Position numbers and translations under genes: made by a program. Below are positions 35,561-47,490 of a stretch of DNA of 64,000 bases, in pieces. Origin of the DNA: Echinococcus granulosus (lineage: Eukaryota; Platyhelminthes; Cestoda; Cyclophyllidea; Taeniidae); assembly GCF_000524195.1 (NCBI RefSeq), contig NW_020170388.1, forward strand, positions 1,754,303 to 1,818,302, written 5' to 3'. Below the pieces are notes generated by a model, which searched no databases, was not told where the DNA came from, and saw nothing but the letters and a program-made list of their open reading frames with translations. Each line of letters starts with the position of its first letter. Within the stretch, counting starts at the first letter, position 1.

Positions 35561-36422
35561 ATTGTCTCCATACCAAAAGAGTAACCTCTTAGCCCTTTTG
35601 TACGTCGGCAAGTAGTGGTACAAATATGTCTGTAGTACCTCAAGTCATGCCTGAAGACACTAGATATCGCAGTAGCTAGGCTAAATACGTACTACTGACA
35701 TAAAAAAGGACTGAGAGGCTTCTGACATTTAAGATATTTTAAATATCTACGTTAACCGTTGATGATTTCTTGCCGCGAAAAAATAAAGTGAGCTATGCGA
35801 ATAAAGTGTGACCTTCGATATGCTGATATGAGGAATCAATGTTCCCGTTTGACTACTCTAACGCTTTAGTCTCCTTGGTTTGTACCTCAGCACAGAAACA
35901 GGACTTTTGTCCCATATCAATGACCTCCCCAATTTGTGCGCATTTGGAAGTAGTACAGTGTAGTAATAGCACCGCTGCAGAGTCGGCACACTACACTACC
36001 TCTTTTTAAAGAGACGCAAGTGCAAAAACTCAGCTAGGGTGTTTTTCAGTTACTTACGGGTCAATTTTCGGATATAAGCTGGTGCTACATTTGGAGTCTC
36101 CCAGCGCAATTTAGCTAGGTCAAGCTGTCGAGGTTGTGCCAAACTTTGGAAAAGTGTAGGAAATGTAAAACTCCTTATTTACGTGCTTTAATGGGAAACG
36201 AAAAGTTCTCTAAATATCCCACTTTCCTTAAATTTGTAAATCTTATTACAGTAAGGTGCATAAAAAGTAATATGAGAGAAAACCTCAATAAAATTTAATT
36301 CCATCCATCCATTCATCACATCGAATGTCAACAACTCTTGTAGCACTTTTATTATCATGATCAAGCTCAGTAAGCGAATCTCCAATGAATCTTTCCTAAT
36401 AGTCATAAAATACCATTATGCA

Positions 36423-36493
36423 CCAATAGAAATTCAAACTTGAATTTGGGAGAGAATAAATTTAAGTAGCCATGAGTGCTTCTTCTGTGTCAG
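36423..36493 (+). promoter_or_regulatory. Core promoter of the 36509 peptide gene
   Basis: CACCAATAGAAA (CCAAT 36423-36427), AATAAATTTAAG (TATA-like, about 36455-36466) and TGTCAGTT (TCAG 36490-36493), 16 nt before the ATG. The TTTAAG-to-TCAG distance is about 30 nt. TTCTTCTGTGTCAG could also be read as a splice or trans-splice acceptor. Confidence 0.5.
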
Positions 36494-36508
36494 TTACGCT
36501 GATCCATC

Positions 36509-36790
36509 ATGCGACTCTCCCTTCTGACCCTCGGCATTCTTGCCTACCTTTTAGTGGCAATGCTTTCCTTTGCAGAATCAAGGAGGTACACCAAGGACAT
36601 AGTCTACGCTGACGCTGGTACAGACACTGGACCGTGGGGTGGAAGGCAAAGTTACGACAGGCCAAGGAACTATGCGGAAGGGTGCGGATATGACAAGAAG
36701 AAGAAAAGGAAGGGGAAGCACAAGAAGAGTAAAAAAGGCAAGAAGAAGTCAAAGAAAACCAAGGTGACGCCGAGTCCAATGGTACTGTAA
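36509..36790 (+). CDS. Secreted Lys-rich basic peptide precursor, 93 aa
   Basis: Single-exon gene. MRLSLLTLGILAYLLVAMLS is a signal peptide closely similar to that of the 56775 gene (MR[LV]SLL[TS]L pattern, then Ala-rich end). Cleavage is expected near AES|RRYTKD. The mature part has an N-terminal neutral/acidic, Tyr/Asp/Gly-containing half (YADAGTDTGPWGGRQSY, NYAEGCGY with the single cysteine) and then an almost pure lysine block from about residue 62 to 86, followed by TPSPMVL and TAA. AATAAA lies at 36908-36913, about 120 nt past the stop. A decayed paralog follows at about 38000-38215. The lysine run could bind nucleic acid, acidic glycans or membranes; the signal peptide argues for export. 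Function unknown. Confidence 0.85.
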   Translation: MRLSLLTLGILAYLLVAMLSFAESRRYTKDIVYADAGTDTGPWGGRQSYDRPRNYAEGCGYDKKKKRKGKHKKSKKGKKKSKKTKVTPSPMVL

Positions 36791-36907
36791 AAGCTTAACA
36801 AATGTGAGAGGCACCGGCATTGGACATCAACATATTTAAAGTGTTTGCTAAGATTAAACCGATTTATTTTGCAATTCTCCATTTAACTTGCCTCTTCTCA
36901 AATTACT

Positions 36908-36913
36908 AATAAA
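36908..36913 (+). terminator. Poly(A) signal AATAAA of the 36509 gene
   Basis: AATAAA in ACTAATAAATC about 118 nt after the stop codon, the first one downstream. It is a plausible cleavage signal for a short mRNA. Confidence 0.5.
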
Positions 36914-37138
36914 TCATTTCATTAATAGAGCTTTCTTTTGACCTAACGATTCATTCATTTTTTGTATCAATCGTTTGGCCTTACCCTTAAGTTTCTCTAC
37001 CTGAGTTGTGTTGCAAGAAGCACTAACTGTCGGAACAAACAATATGCTACCAATCCCATTTTTCTGCTCGGCGAAGTCACAGTCAACACTTAAATACAAT
37101 TTCGGTAATTGCTGTAAATCCTTTATTAATATGCTCAA
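36914..37138 (-). CDS. Doubtful antisense-side ORF in the tandem unit
   Basis: The minus strand is open for 74 codons and ends KALLMK then TGA. Part of it (VPTVSASCNTTQVEKLKGKA) keeps a similar translation in copy 3 (VPTIITSYNTNLIDKLKEGI) before that copy meets stops. Differences are not strongly biased to third positions. It overlaps the 3' flank of the peptide gene on the other strand. It may be chance, or a short gene converging on the peptide gene. Confidence 0.2.
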   Translation of the reverse strand: MSILIKDLQQLPKLYLSVDCDFAEQKNGIGSILFVPTVSASCNTTQVEKLKGKAKRLIQKMNESLGQKKALLMK

Positions 37139-37194
37139 TTATCAAATGCATTTATTTTTTTTACAAAATTATCTATTGGTCTTATCTCCGGTAG

Positions 37195-37283
37195 AACTAG
37201 AGTATGTAAGATGGACTCCCCACCTTGATGGGCACGAACCTGAAGATGAGGAGAAAAGTGGAATTCGGGCCATAGGCAGTAGG
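37195..37283 (+). CDS. Candidate exon conserved between tandem copies (copy 2)
   Basis: Acceptor GTCTTATCTCCGGTAG, then two bases and 29 codons, with acidic core HLDGHEPEDEEKSGIRAIGS, ending AGG|GTAATAG. The frame also continues through VIEDYHFSPK to a GTGAGT at 37315, a better donor, so the exon may be longer. The copy at 34968-35053 has the same acceptor and frame. Upstream partner exon not identified; the preceding peptide gene does not offer a phase-1 donor, so a separate gene is likelier. Confidence 0.38.
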
Positions 37284-37999
37284 GTAATAGAGGACTATCA
37301 CTTCTCTCCAAAGAGTGAGTACGGATGAATAGATGATGGAGGAATAAAAGTCACTTTTCGAGAATATGAAAAGCAAATTTTGGAAAAAAATCAAATTATT
37401 TGATTTTTCTTGTATTTTCTGAAGGTAAATACTTCATTTTAGCCACATTTTCGATGACTATTAATAGGTACCCTAATTCCCTTGTCTGTACATTTTTGCC
37501 CTTTTTTCCTTCTACTCCCATTTCTAAACCCTTGAATAAGCGATATGCATTAGAGGAAGGAGGGAAAGGAGGTGTGGAGGAAGTTTACAAATTATTACAA
37601 CTTTATGGAGGGATTTAGTATTCGGCTTCGCTTTGGGAATGGATGACTTTCGCTAGGCCTCGAAGGTGGGGAATTCTGACCGCATGTCACCTAAACGGCA
37701 TATTCAAGAAAGCGTGTTTGCCACTTTAAGTGGGAATTTTGTTTTTTTCTTTGTGGTTGGCCTCAGAAATAAACTTCTCCTCGTTACATGAAACTGAGGC
37801 TCTGTGATATTATGCGATACTTTGATTGTTAGTTTATCTCTTCGTTATGGTTACGCAGGAACTCAAGTTGCCTCCATTGTACTTCCGCTCGCTGGCATGA
37901 TTCAGGCGCATTTTTGCCTTCCAAATAGTGACGGTTATTTCTTCAACGGAATCCAAGAGGGATTCCAACGACCAAACTAAATTCAAGGCTTTCATCGAT

Positions 38000-38215
38000 C
38001 CTGACACAGGATGATTGAAAGAGAATTTAATTTAAGATAGAAATTCTAACAGATCAAAGGGAGGTTTGGAAGGCTGTAAAGTTGAATGGACGAAAAAGTA
38101 AAGGCAAATGCGAAAATATGAAAAAGGACAACAATAAAAGAAAAGGGCCAAAAAGCGGTCTAAGCAAAACAAGTAGTTTAAGAAGACTTATCTGCACAAT
38201 ATGGCAACTCGTAAA
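38000..38215 (+). pseudogene. Decayed paralog of the 36509 Lys-rich peptide gene
   Basis: Aligns with the middle and lysine-rich end of the 36509 gene: GGAAGGCTGTAAAGTTGAAT versus GGAAGGCAAAGTTACGACAG, then CGAAAATATGAAAAAGGAC versus CGGATATGACAAGAAGAAG, followed by the matching 3' flank (AAATGTGTGGCACTGACG versus AAATGTGAGAGGCACCGG). No signal-peptide start is left, and stops and frame changes break the reading. Part of tandem copy 3. Confidence 0.65.
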
Positions 38216-38650
38216 GTGTAGCAAATGTGTGGCACTGACGTTGGAAAACAACATGCCTTAAGTGTTTGCTTGGGTTGCATGATTTTTTTTTATTTCTGCA
38301 AATCATCAATGAATCGTTTTATTAATGGAACTTTTCTTCTTGACTAACAATTCATTTCATCGTTTACCTAAATTGTTTTATACCCTCTTTTAGTTTATCA
38401 ATCAAATTTGTATTATAGGAAGTAATAATTGTCGGAACATACAAAATATGAGTTACTCGCCCCTACTTCAATTTAGTTAAGTCGTGGTCCCAATTCTTAT
38501 GTACAACACGTGCAAACAAAACTTTAGCCATTGCTGCCATGCCTTAAAAAAAAATAAGGAGTGCATTTTCAATTTTTAGCAGTCATTTATTTTCTTTTTT
38601 GTCTCTATTATAAATAAGTTCAGAAAAATCTAACTTTTTTTAAGTCTGAC
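38000..38650 (+). repeat. Tandem unit, copy 3 (decayed)
   Basis: Covers the remnant gene and about 400 bases matching 36790-37150 (for example TAACAATTCATTTCATCG versus TAACGATTCATTCATTTT, and TTGTCGGAACATACAAAATATG versus CTGTCGGAACAAACAATATG). Similarity fades after about 38640. Confidence 0.65.
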
Positions 38651-41600
38651 ATCATATATTTGGGAAAAACAAGATGCTAATACTATTTTTAAGCATAAAT
38701 GTCGTAGTTGTTATTACTGATTACTAACTAACTTTACTCGAATGCCAGTAATAATGATCTGGTAATTAATGTTCTAGGAAAAATGCCTAGTTTATGACGC
38801 AACTTTCAAAATAACTCTATGTTTTGCAAAGTTTTCTTCATTTATTGCCTGCTTTCCTGTTAATTTTAACATTCACGGCATTTTTTTCTACATAAACTTG
38901 AAGTCAATGCCAAGCAAGAGGCATAAGCTATTGGGTTAGTCTCACTGAAGCAAAATTTACTTGTGTCATGAATCATTTAAAAGAACGTTATGAAGGCATG
39001 CGATCACCTTCACGCAGCAGCCTTACTCACGAAAATTTAGCTGATGGCATAAATCCTTTATTTTTAATTGTTTTGCATAAACCAGATTGTACGGCGCTTA
39101 CTCTCTTCTCAAACTCCCCCTTTCCCTTCTAAGAGGTCATTTTGCTGCTTTCGTGTCAGTAAAAATACTAACGACAATCTGTTAAATTTTTTCACGAAAC
39201 ATGAGTGCGAAAAATGGGTGAAACAAAATAGCATATTCTATAAGTGGAACTGATGAAAATGGTCAAACGTATCAAGTGATTTTTTTGACAAATCCATATT
39301 CATTTACAAAGCGGCTTGATTATAGCAGATTTTAACCTTCGGCGTTACTCGTGGCTTTAATAGACACAACAGATCTTACTTGCTGTTTTCTAGAATTTGT
39401 TTCAGTCACTATAAATGTCGGGTTAACCTCAGAGACTGGTTTTGCAGATCGCTGCAATACTTTGGTGCACATCGTCATTGTTTAGGGAGGATGGATGCTA
39501 GGTTGAGAATTCTTCTATTTTGGTCGAAAGATGGGAGGGAGGGAATGAGGAGGAGTATGCAAAGAGTCCTCGAATTACCGAACGAGCTTTACGTGGTTCA
39601 CCTGCAACCTAATTCGAAGGATGGATAAACGTCTAAATTTGACACGAAGGTTATGCACCCATCATATTCAAGAACCTCAGAAGCATGAATGCTAACTCAG
39701 CATGTTGCAAATGCATACATCTGTTAAGTTACTCTGGCCCATTTTCTGTATCGTAAAGGAACTTAAGAAGTCATTTGCATTGTGACCAACTTTTGTTAAC
39801 ATCCATTCTTTGACGCTCAAGGTTAAAAATACTGATTTTAGGTTAATCAAGTACACACCAATTAATCTGACAACTCCGTAACCAGTTTGACTACGTACAT
39901 TTGGACTTTAAAGGAGTCAAGTCTTAAGACGAGTTAAAAAGACACAACAAAGTCAGCATCAAGTCGGGAATGACATTGTACATTCTAATTAATTAATAAC
40001 AAAGTACCCAAGGTTTAGAGGGTTACTTACTTAGGCCGAATGTACAGTGTCCAAGTGGTTAGATTTGCAGTAAAACAAATCAGCGAATGCCTACGATGTC
40101 GATTCAACTAGCTCTCTTGCAGCCTGCACATTCAAAGTAGGGTGAACTACACAAATATTACGATTTTGCTGCCTTTGTAAGTCAGGGGAACAGCGTACCC
40201 GATGTTTAAAGTTTTTGCAGTGAATTTTTGTGTATGAGACTCTCGCGCAAAACTGGGCTAAAGTAAACTAACCTAGACAGAGTAACTGCCAATAGATCTA
40301 GATATTCTTCTTATGCACAGAGCTTATAAAATACAAAATTATAACGCAAGGCATTTGATGCTGACTTTCTTCCGTCCAATAGAAGGCAGAAATTTTTGAA
40401 GGGAAATAAAACAAACATTAAGTATATTAGTGTAGAAATTAAATAAGTGCCATTAGTACGATATTTTGCTAGTTTTCCTTTATATCTTAGGTTTCAGACA
40501 CCCGAATTAAAAGGATAAATTGGAAGAGAACAGCATGCATTGAGAAATATGGGCGGGGTGGAGGGAATAGTGTTCGGTGGTGCAACCTTTCCGCTTGTCA
40601 CTTAGACAAGGGTTGTATTCTTAATTAAACACCCTTTTTAAACCTACTCACCAATTCGCTTTGAAAGGGAGATGAGTAGAATGGGATGGCTAAAGGTTAA
40701 ACATGTAACCGTTGGTAGAATTTTCCCACAGACTTATCAAAAACACTAGGATGAGTCTGCTTTTAGCAAATATATTGCTGTTAACCTAAATAAGTAGGCA
40801 CCTACCTCAAATATATCACCGATTTTAGTTGTTTAATATTCTCTTTATCTGCTGATTTGGCTATCCAGGGACAGCAACCTCCATGAATTGTACTTTCCCC
40901 CCTTTTTTACAAGGACCCTTTGCCTAACCTATGGCTTTTTAGGCCTTCTAGAGAGTTGCAATGTTTTTTTTGATGTTATATCTTGTTACTACCTCAGACC
41001 GTTACAGTTTAAAGGATGAAAAATTTCTATAAATAGTTTTCTTAAAACCTAGTTAATGGCAAATGTAGTCAAGTACTGAATTTGCAAAAAATGAAATCAA
41101 TCCTGACTTCTTCAGAGATGGTTTGTTTTAAAGCTAAATTACCGTTTAACATTCATCGGTGCATTCAAAAACATGCAAAAATTTTTTGGACCCTCTTCAA
41201 GGCCAAATGGAAGGTGACGTTACCAAGGAAAGTGGATTGCAAGATTATTTTAAACACGCAACAGTGGGACTCTGCTTCAAAGTCTCTAAAGACTGAGTAA
41301 CTATTTTCATGAAAATCATTTAATAATGCTCTTTTTTAATTGACTTGGTAGATGATGGATAACTTAGCTCCTATTTCTACAACTCCAAAAAAATTCTTTA
41401 TTAAAATTTCTATGAGTTCTAATTTGGGTGACCAATTCCCGACAAATCTAGAACCTCACACTTCTTCCTTCACCCGCCTTGGCAGCTGTCGCGTACAGAT
41501 CGACTTACTATTGGCTTAAGAAAAACCAAATACAATAAATTGGCAAGCCGAAAACACCTCTTGTTTTCGGTAGCTTCTACTGGTCGCTAGGTCGTCGAGT

Positions 41601-43899
41601 ACACACAGGCAGCGCCTCCTCGCCTGCTCATACACGTTGACGAACAATGACTTGTAAAAAAGTCATGACTATTACTTACTCTAGGTAGGAGTACGGCAGA
41701 ATCCAATCCTATGCGCTTAAAACAACACTTACTGACAGCTTCGTCTCATAAATCTTACTTTGAGGCGCATTGCATCTCATAATGACTCAGGGTTGTTCTT
41801 ATTTTCCTAGTATACAACAATTCATCCCAAAACCCATTAATCGCTTAGCATTACTGTGTCACCACTGGTAAAGTTTTTTGTGTTTTTCTTTTTTGAGTGA
41901 CACACATTAAATTCTGCTTAAAAATTCAGTCCTATGGATTTGACAGAAGCATTGAACGAAAAGAACTAAATGTCTGTTGAATACAGGAGGCATAATAAAC
42001 GAGTGAAGCCTAACAATTGGCCATTATTTATTGACCAAAGGTTTTGTAGTTTGATTTATTAAAGTGATTTGATCGTTTTATTGAAATTGGACTAATTCGC
42101 TACGCTTTAAAGCGCATTTGCAGCAGACCAAATTAAACAGAAAACAGCCACTCTGTACGGCAAAATATTTGCATCTCAAATATTAAATAATCCGTATACA
42201 TTCTCAATCGTGATGTGCTGAGAATTGCATTTAAATATGCTTTAAAGCATTTTTTTGAACAGAACAACAATTTCTCAGACTCACCAATAACTTGGTGAAG
42301 TTACAAAACTACTACTTTTTCTACCACATGTTTTTACTAAATGCATCCCTAGAGCTAGTTCGGTCTCACATATAGGACTTGAAGGGAAATACGATTTATG
42401 AGAAGATCTAAGCTAGGCGCCTGTGATGGTGAAATGCCTTAAGTACTCAGCTTGACTTCGTGTTGCATCACTTGAATTGATTGAGAATTATCAACAGCAT
42501 TCCAAAGCAATTTCGAACTTTCCCACAAAATAATCTTTGTCTATTAAGTGCTGCAAATTTGTTTAGGTTTATTTTGAATACGCAATTACCTTCCAATTTA
42601 TTTTTTACCGTCATTTTGGATGTAAATTTCATTGTAAACCTTCAGTGCAGAGATTATACGAATTTGGGGCTATGGTCGGTTGTTTGGCATGCGTTTGAGG
42701 AGAATTTGTCCGGAAGACCTGAAGTGAGATCTAACAGGCGAATGATGACGTGATGTCTCAACCTTCATAAAGCAAACCCAAGGAATGCTGCTAAGGAAGA
42801 AATAGAATCATTGGCATTCTTTTACATTTTACATTTAAGAAGATTGAGCCTAAAAGCGTGCTGACTACACATTAAACAGATTGACTGATGTTTCGTATAT
42901 TAAGCCTTTTCAATGAAACGGGACTCCGCTATAATCAAATCATCCGCTTAATTTCCCTCACTAGTAAAAAAATAAAACCGTCAGCAGTGTGGGAGAAGAG
43001 TTGCTAACGATTACTTGAAAAATCATCCTAAAATTACAAAATCATGGTGCTTTATTAATTCTTTAGTTTTAGCTATTAAAACCCATCTGATGAGAAGCTA
43101 ATATATCTGCAGTGATTCGATTGTACTTCAAAACCGGAGTAATGTCTTCGGAGCATGCTGTAAATCCCCAGTCTCCTCGCAAGTTATTAAGTAGTATTGT
43201 CTTTCATACCACTTTGATTTGTCACGACTCCAGCAAAGACTCAAAACGCTAAATTTCATTCACCGCACATTAGTTAATTTCAAACTAGATTTCCCAGACT
43301 GAAAGCATTTTTCCATTCTTTTAAAAGTGGCGTCTTTATGTACCGTTTATTTGGACGAGATTACGCTACTTTAAACCGGTTTGGTCCATTACAAAGTATT
43401 AAGAAACGTGGATGCCTTATAAAAACAGTAATTATTGAGACTTTACAATCAGACTTGACTTTTCTCTAATATATCGTTTTCTTTTTAAACAGAGAAGTAT
43501 CTCGATAAAGGAAAGGAAAGGGTTGACAGGCTTTTTCTTAAGTACTTTAAAGCTAACCCATTCCACTCCACACTGCAGTGGCAAAATCTTACCGCTCTTC
43601 TTACACCAGTCATTAAAGTTTGGTTTAACTCGAAAAGAATCCCTTTTTACTCATCCCCCAAACCACAAGTTATTTGCGTTATAAAGCTTTTCGAGAAAGA
43701 AGGTTATGCAACTTCTAAATTTAAGGGATTGGATCGACATGAATAAGTTGTTACTAAATAACAGACTGAATTCAAAGTTATCGCATGTCCAAATAAACAG
43801 TTTAATGATTGGGAAAAGAACTTAAAAATTTGTAAAATAACCGGCCTAAATTGACGTCTCTGAGATGTGCAACGGAAACAGCATTGTTACTGCCCTGCG
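38651..43899. other. Long gene-free AT-rich stretch
   Basis: No supported gene. A purine-rich patch at about 39520-39560 and open frames at 39380-39628, 41082-41300 and 42481-42753 were checked and show no homology or splice support. Confidence 0.4.
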
Positions 43900-44019
43900 A
43901 TTGGTCGAAGAATGCGAGACGATTGGGCATAACTCGACAAAAAAATTGACATCACCAGTAGGAATATGAGCTTGTAATTGTTTTAAGTTAACTTGATGTG
44001 CCATTTTACGTCTTCTCAG
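43900..44019 (+). promoter_or_regulatory. Core promoter of the 44036 peptide gene
   Basis: Two inverted CCAAT boxes (ATTGG at 43900-43904 and 43922-43926), a TTTTAAG element at 43981-43987 and TCTTCTCAG ending at 44019, 17 nt before the ATG. TTTTAAG to TCAG is about 34 nt, like the sister genes. Confidence 0.45.
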
Positions 44020-44035
44020 CTGCAGTGAGAAAAGA

Positions 44036-44314
44036 ATGAGAACCACTCTGCTTAGCCTCTGTCTTCTTTGTTTTCTTCTGTTGGCAGTCACAACTACCAC
44101 CCAAGCAGGTTTGCTCCACAGAAGCAAACGAGAAAACAGCGGGAGCCTGACTGATCGTCTGTTCCATAGAAGTTTCCGCAAAAGACATGAAGAGGCTACG
44201 CATAAATTTAATTTGTTTGGCAAGAAACGGCATAACAAGCGCAAGAAACCTCTGCTGAAAAGGCTCAAGACTAAGGCGAGGAATAGTGTGCTTAAAGCCC
44301 TTTTAGTAAAATAA
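44036..44314 (+). CDS. Secreted cationic peptide precursor with amphipathic C-terminus, 92 aa
   Basis: Single-exon gene. The precursor starts MRTTLLSLCLLCFLLLAVTT (signal peptide, cleavage expected near TQA|GLLHRSKRE). The mature part has no cysteine. Basic pairs (HRSKRE, FRKRHEE, KKRHNKRKK) could be proprotein-convertase sites, the last leaving a C-terminal segment PLLKRLKTKARNSVLKALLV. That segment places Leu/Val/Ala on one face and Lys/Arg on the other when drawn as a helix, as in linear antimicrobial peptides. The same pattern (K-P, aromatic or Leu, K, L, A, V, K, L, K) is seen in the 56775 gene, so these two are close paralogs. The open frame on the opposite strand (43846-44340) is a shadow. 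Antimicrobial activity is inferred only from pattern. Confidence 0.85.
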   Translation: MRTTLLSLCLLCFLLLAVTTTTQAGLLHRSKRENSGSLTDRLFHRSFRKRHEEATHKFNLFGKKRHNKRKKPLLKRLKTKARNSVLKALLVK

Positions 44315-47300
44315 CGATAACAGTGCGATACCTCATTCACTTTATTTATCGGTGAAATCTATCAAAAAATCCACATTGTGCATCATCTCTTTATGCAACA
44401 CGAAACATTATTATAATAATATGCTACACATTTTGTGCTCTCCTTTCGAGTATAAATGATACCAAAGCTACTGTCCGCAGACGTCTTCAAGCACTTAAAG
44501 AAATACTTATTTTGTCGATGGCTAAGTGGCTAAAATGCTACCTTTTGTTAAAATCACATTTCTAATTTGTTTATTTATTTAAAACAATCTCAAAGGTTGG
44601 GCCGGCCATTATGACTTTCAAAAAACGTTACCACGGCTTGAGCTAGACAGAGCAATTTCTTAGTCAGAAGTAAAATAATTGAAAAATTGAACTGTCAATA
44701 AATAAAAAACCAGTATCAAATACGTGATTACTCTGCAAAAACAGTCACGTATATATAATTTTCCGAATAATACTCAATCCATATTGTCTAGCATTATTTT
44801 GTAATCATAGGTGGACAATTGTGGAGGCTATTTTTCCTCATACATTTAATATGCTGCCCCAAAAGTTCATGAGAATGGAGAATACACTGATATGCAGAGC
44901 CAACCAAAAAGAACCTAGTCTACAAGAATTTGAGAATGCCAGCTCCATTCGATTCATGTCGTGTTTATTTGATATGCATATGTTTTTACATTGCCTACCA
45001 CTTTATCAAGAAAGTTTAAATTTAGTGGACTGTGTGGTTGGCATTCAGTAACATTCACCAAATAGCTGTTTGAGTGCCGCATCTTCATTTTAACACCATA
45101 ATGTAATGATCTGATTTTTTGTGTGACCATATTTCTCTAGGTGATCACTTCAGCCTGAGCAAAAAAATATACTTCCACTTTCAACTTAATCTTCAGGCCC
45201 CAATGATAGCTTTTTGGCTGCTTTTGAAGACTCAAGATATCGCAACAAGTTACTCTTCCCTTTGGTATTAAATCTGAATAGGTCAGAGAAAAGAAAATGT
45301 GTTCAAAGTTTAATAACAGTTTGAGTCAAAAATTGCTTTTTTACCTTTAGTGCATAAATTAAAAGATTGCTATATTTTAGTTATACATATTTTGAAAGAT
45401 CAAAGAGGTATCTAGGAGGAGTTTAATAAATAAAAGCTCGAAGAGTCTAAATATATCTTAAAACTTGGAACTTTTAAAGCATATGGCTGGTGAATAAGCA
45501 CTCCTTTGTCCATCGAAATCGACGTCAATATACGCTTAGCATTTTGGCAACTAGCCCCATCTATTTTTCCTACTGTCAGTCAGCAAAAAAACATACCTGA
45601 ATCATCTACAAGTGCTCTCTTTCAGGCAGATTGAGTTTTATTATAGCGCTTGGCGTCAAGGCAGCGTGGAAATGCCTACAGTCTCATTTAGAGAGAAACC
45701 CAAACTGTAGAGTCTGAATTTCTTGCGTAGCTCAGCACTAGGTTAAACAAAACAACAGATCACCTCACTCAAACCCTACTGAACGTGGTGGTAACAACTG
45801 TTTTTACCATCACTTTATGGCTGCATATAATTTCACACAAAAAGGATTTACCACAGATGCTTCGTCACTAATGATTGACGGCAATTTAGAGCACTCCAGT
45901 TCAACTGCAAGTTTACGTAGTGAGATGCCAGTATTATCATGTCAATAATGGAATTGATAGTAATGAAGCGTCTGATAATAAAAACGAAAAGGTCCTAGTT
46001 GCTTTTGTGGAAAAGGTGGTTAAGATCACATATAAGCGGCTCCAGTCACTTGCAAATCACATTGGATTTGGTTAATTTGGGCGACTGTTTTGACCGTTAC
46101 AAGAACCAAGTGTATTATTTGATGAGGTGACTCATGGTCGAAATGGAAGAGGTCACGAAGCTTTAGCGTTTTGGTGGATTAGATAGGTGAAGCTACAAAG
46201 CTTTATTGAATTTATGCACATCAGCAGCATATTAAACAGCCCAAGAACTTGGGCCAACATTTGCCACGGTCTTCAAGGAATCTATGGCGAATATTAGGTC
46301 GAAAAATGTGATTGCAAAAACTATAAGAAGAAGGGAGAATAATACCTACCAAAAGTGTCAAAGTGGCCTAGAAGTGTCTAGACAATCAAAAATTTGCGCT
46401 AGATACTACTGATACCTTTAAGCTTTACACCTCGCCTACCGTATGTTATGTGGCACGTGTTTTTTTTTCTCAATACACCGGTTTAGTAATAAGAAGGCAG
46501 ATTGGATCAAACTCATGACTCAGGAAACGCATCTATTCACTCCAAATTTTCATATACCATGTTTCAGCGATGCATAATATCTTTTCCGAACCAATGGTTC
46601 GTATGCAGAGGTCTGATATGGGTGGTGGAGGGGGTAGAAACGATAAAGCGACAACCAGAGATTGTGATAACCGCCATTCACTTACCTCCAACCGTTACAT
46701 ACTATGATCTTAGATGACTTCCACATAAGTTATTCATGGCTAGATAGTTAGAAGGGGACAATAAACGTGCCGGTATTTTTTACTGACTCTTGTCGTTAAA
46801 ATGGAGATCTTTGGAACCCTTATTGTTGGCGTTATTATTTTTGGTAACCGGGTAGCTCATGATCATTGGCATCTGCATTGAAGTTGGCTATGCACTTATT
46901 AGAAGAGACGTTACATGTTTAAGAAATAGACCTAACAAAAGAAGCACTTGAAATGCAGTTACGCTTGTCATCCTTGCTGCCCTGTGCAGTGACTATATAT
47001 GCTTTGAAGTTCATAACTATTAGTGTTGTTTGTAGACCCCATCCCAGCCCCAAAATTGCACATGTCCTGATTTCAGAGAAGTTTTTTTGTCATTTTTGGC
47101 CCAGATTGTCGAACATTTTAGACGGCTTCACAATCTGCGCTCCTATTTCACTTATATCCAGAGGACAGTATCACGTACAAATTGACCAATAAAATGCGAG
47201 AAAGCAGAATTACCACTTTTTTGTCCAGCTCTTAGTCAGCGGTCACGTAAATTTGCAGACTACCATTTGACAAATAAAGCCACCCGTCTTTGTCTTTTGA

Positions 47301-47396
47301 TTAGTCTAGTTGAGAACTCATCGAGAGCCATGCTCAGGCACAGAAACACTCGTTTTTAACTATAATTCCTTTGATAATTTTCTTCATTCCTTTCAG
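44315..47396. other. Gene-free stretch
   Basis: No supported gene. Open frames at 44821-45051, 46502-46717 and 46953-47192 were examined; none has corroboration. The exons upstream of the 47397 candidate were searched for here and not found. Confidence 0.35.
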
Positions 47397-47490
47397 GTTC
47401 TTCTCAGTTAAAGTTCCTACAGAAGTGGAGCTAGAAATACAGATAGACAATGTCAAACAGAGTGATCATGTCTATTCAGAAGATAAATGA
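47397..47490 (+). CDS. Candidate terminal exon, function unknown
   Basis: A strong acceptor (TTTTCTTCATTCCTTTCAG, ending 47396) opens a frame of one base plus 30 codons and TGA at 47488-47490. The translation FFSVKVPTEVELEIQIDN continues to HVYSEDK. It looks like ordinary protein and the acceptor is among the best in the window, but no upstream exon with a matching phase-2 donor was found. The competing frame stops after four codons. Confidence 0.33.

Larger units (their letters stand above)
36400..37950 (+). repeat. Tandem unit, copy 2 (with live peptide gene)
   Basis: This copy carries the 36509-36790 peptide gene. Its right part matches copy 1 (34930-35560) and its gene plus 3' flank match copy 3 (38000-38650), for example CACCGGCATTGGACATCAAC versus CACTGACGTTGGAAAACAAC followed in both by AAGTGTTTGCT. 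Confidence 0.7.

Noticed and set aside
43846..44340. 164-codon minus-strand open frame
   Set aside because: Antisense shadow of the 44036 peptide gene, which has a signal peptide, promoter motifs and paralogs.
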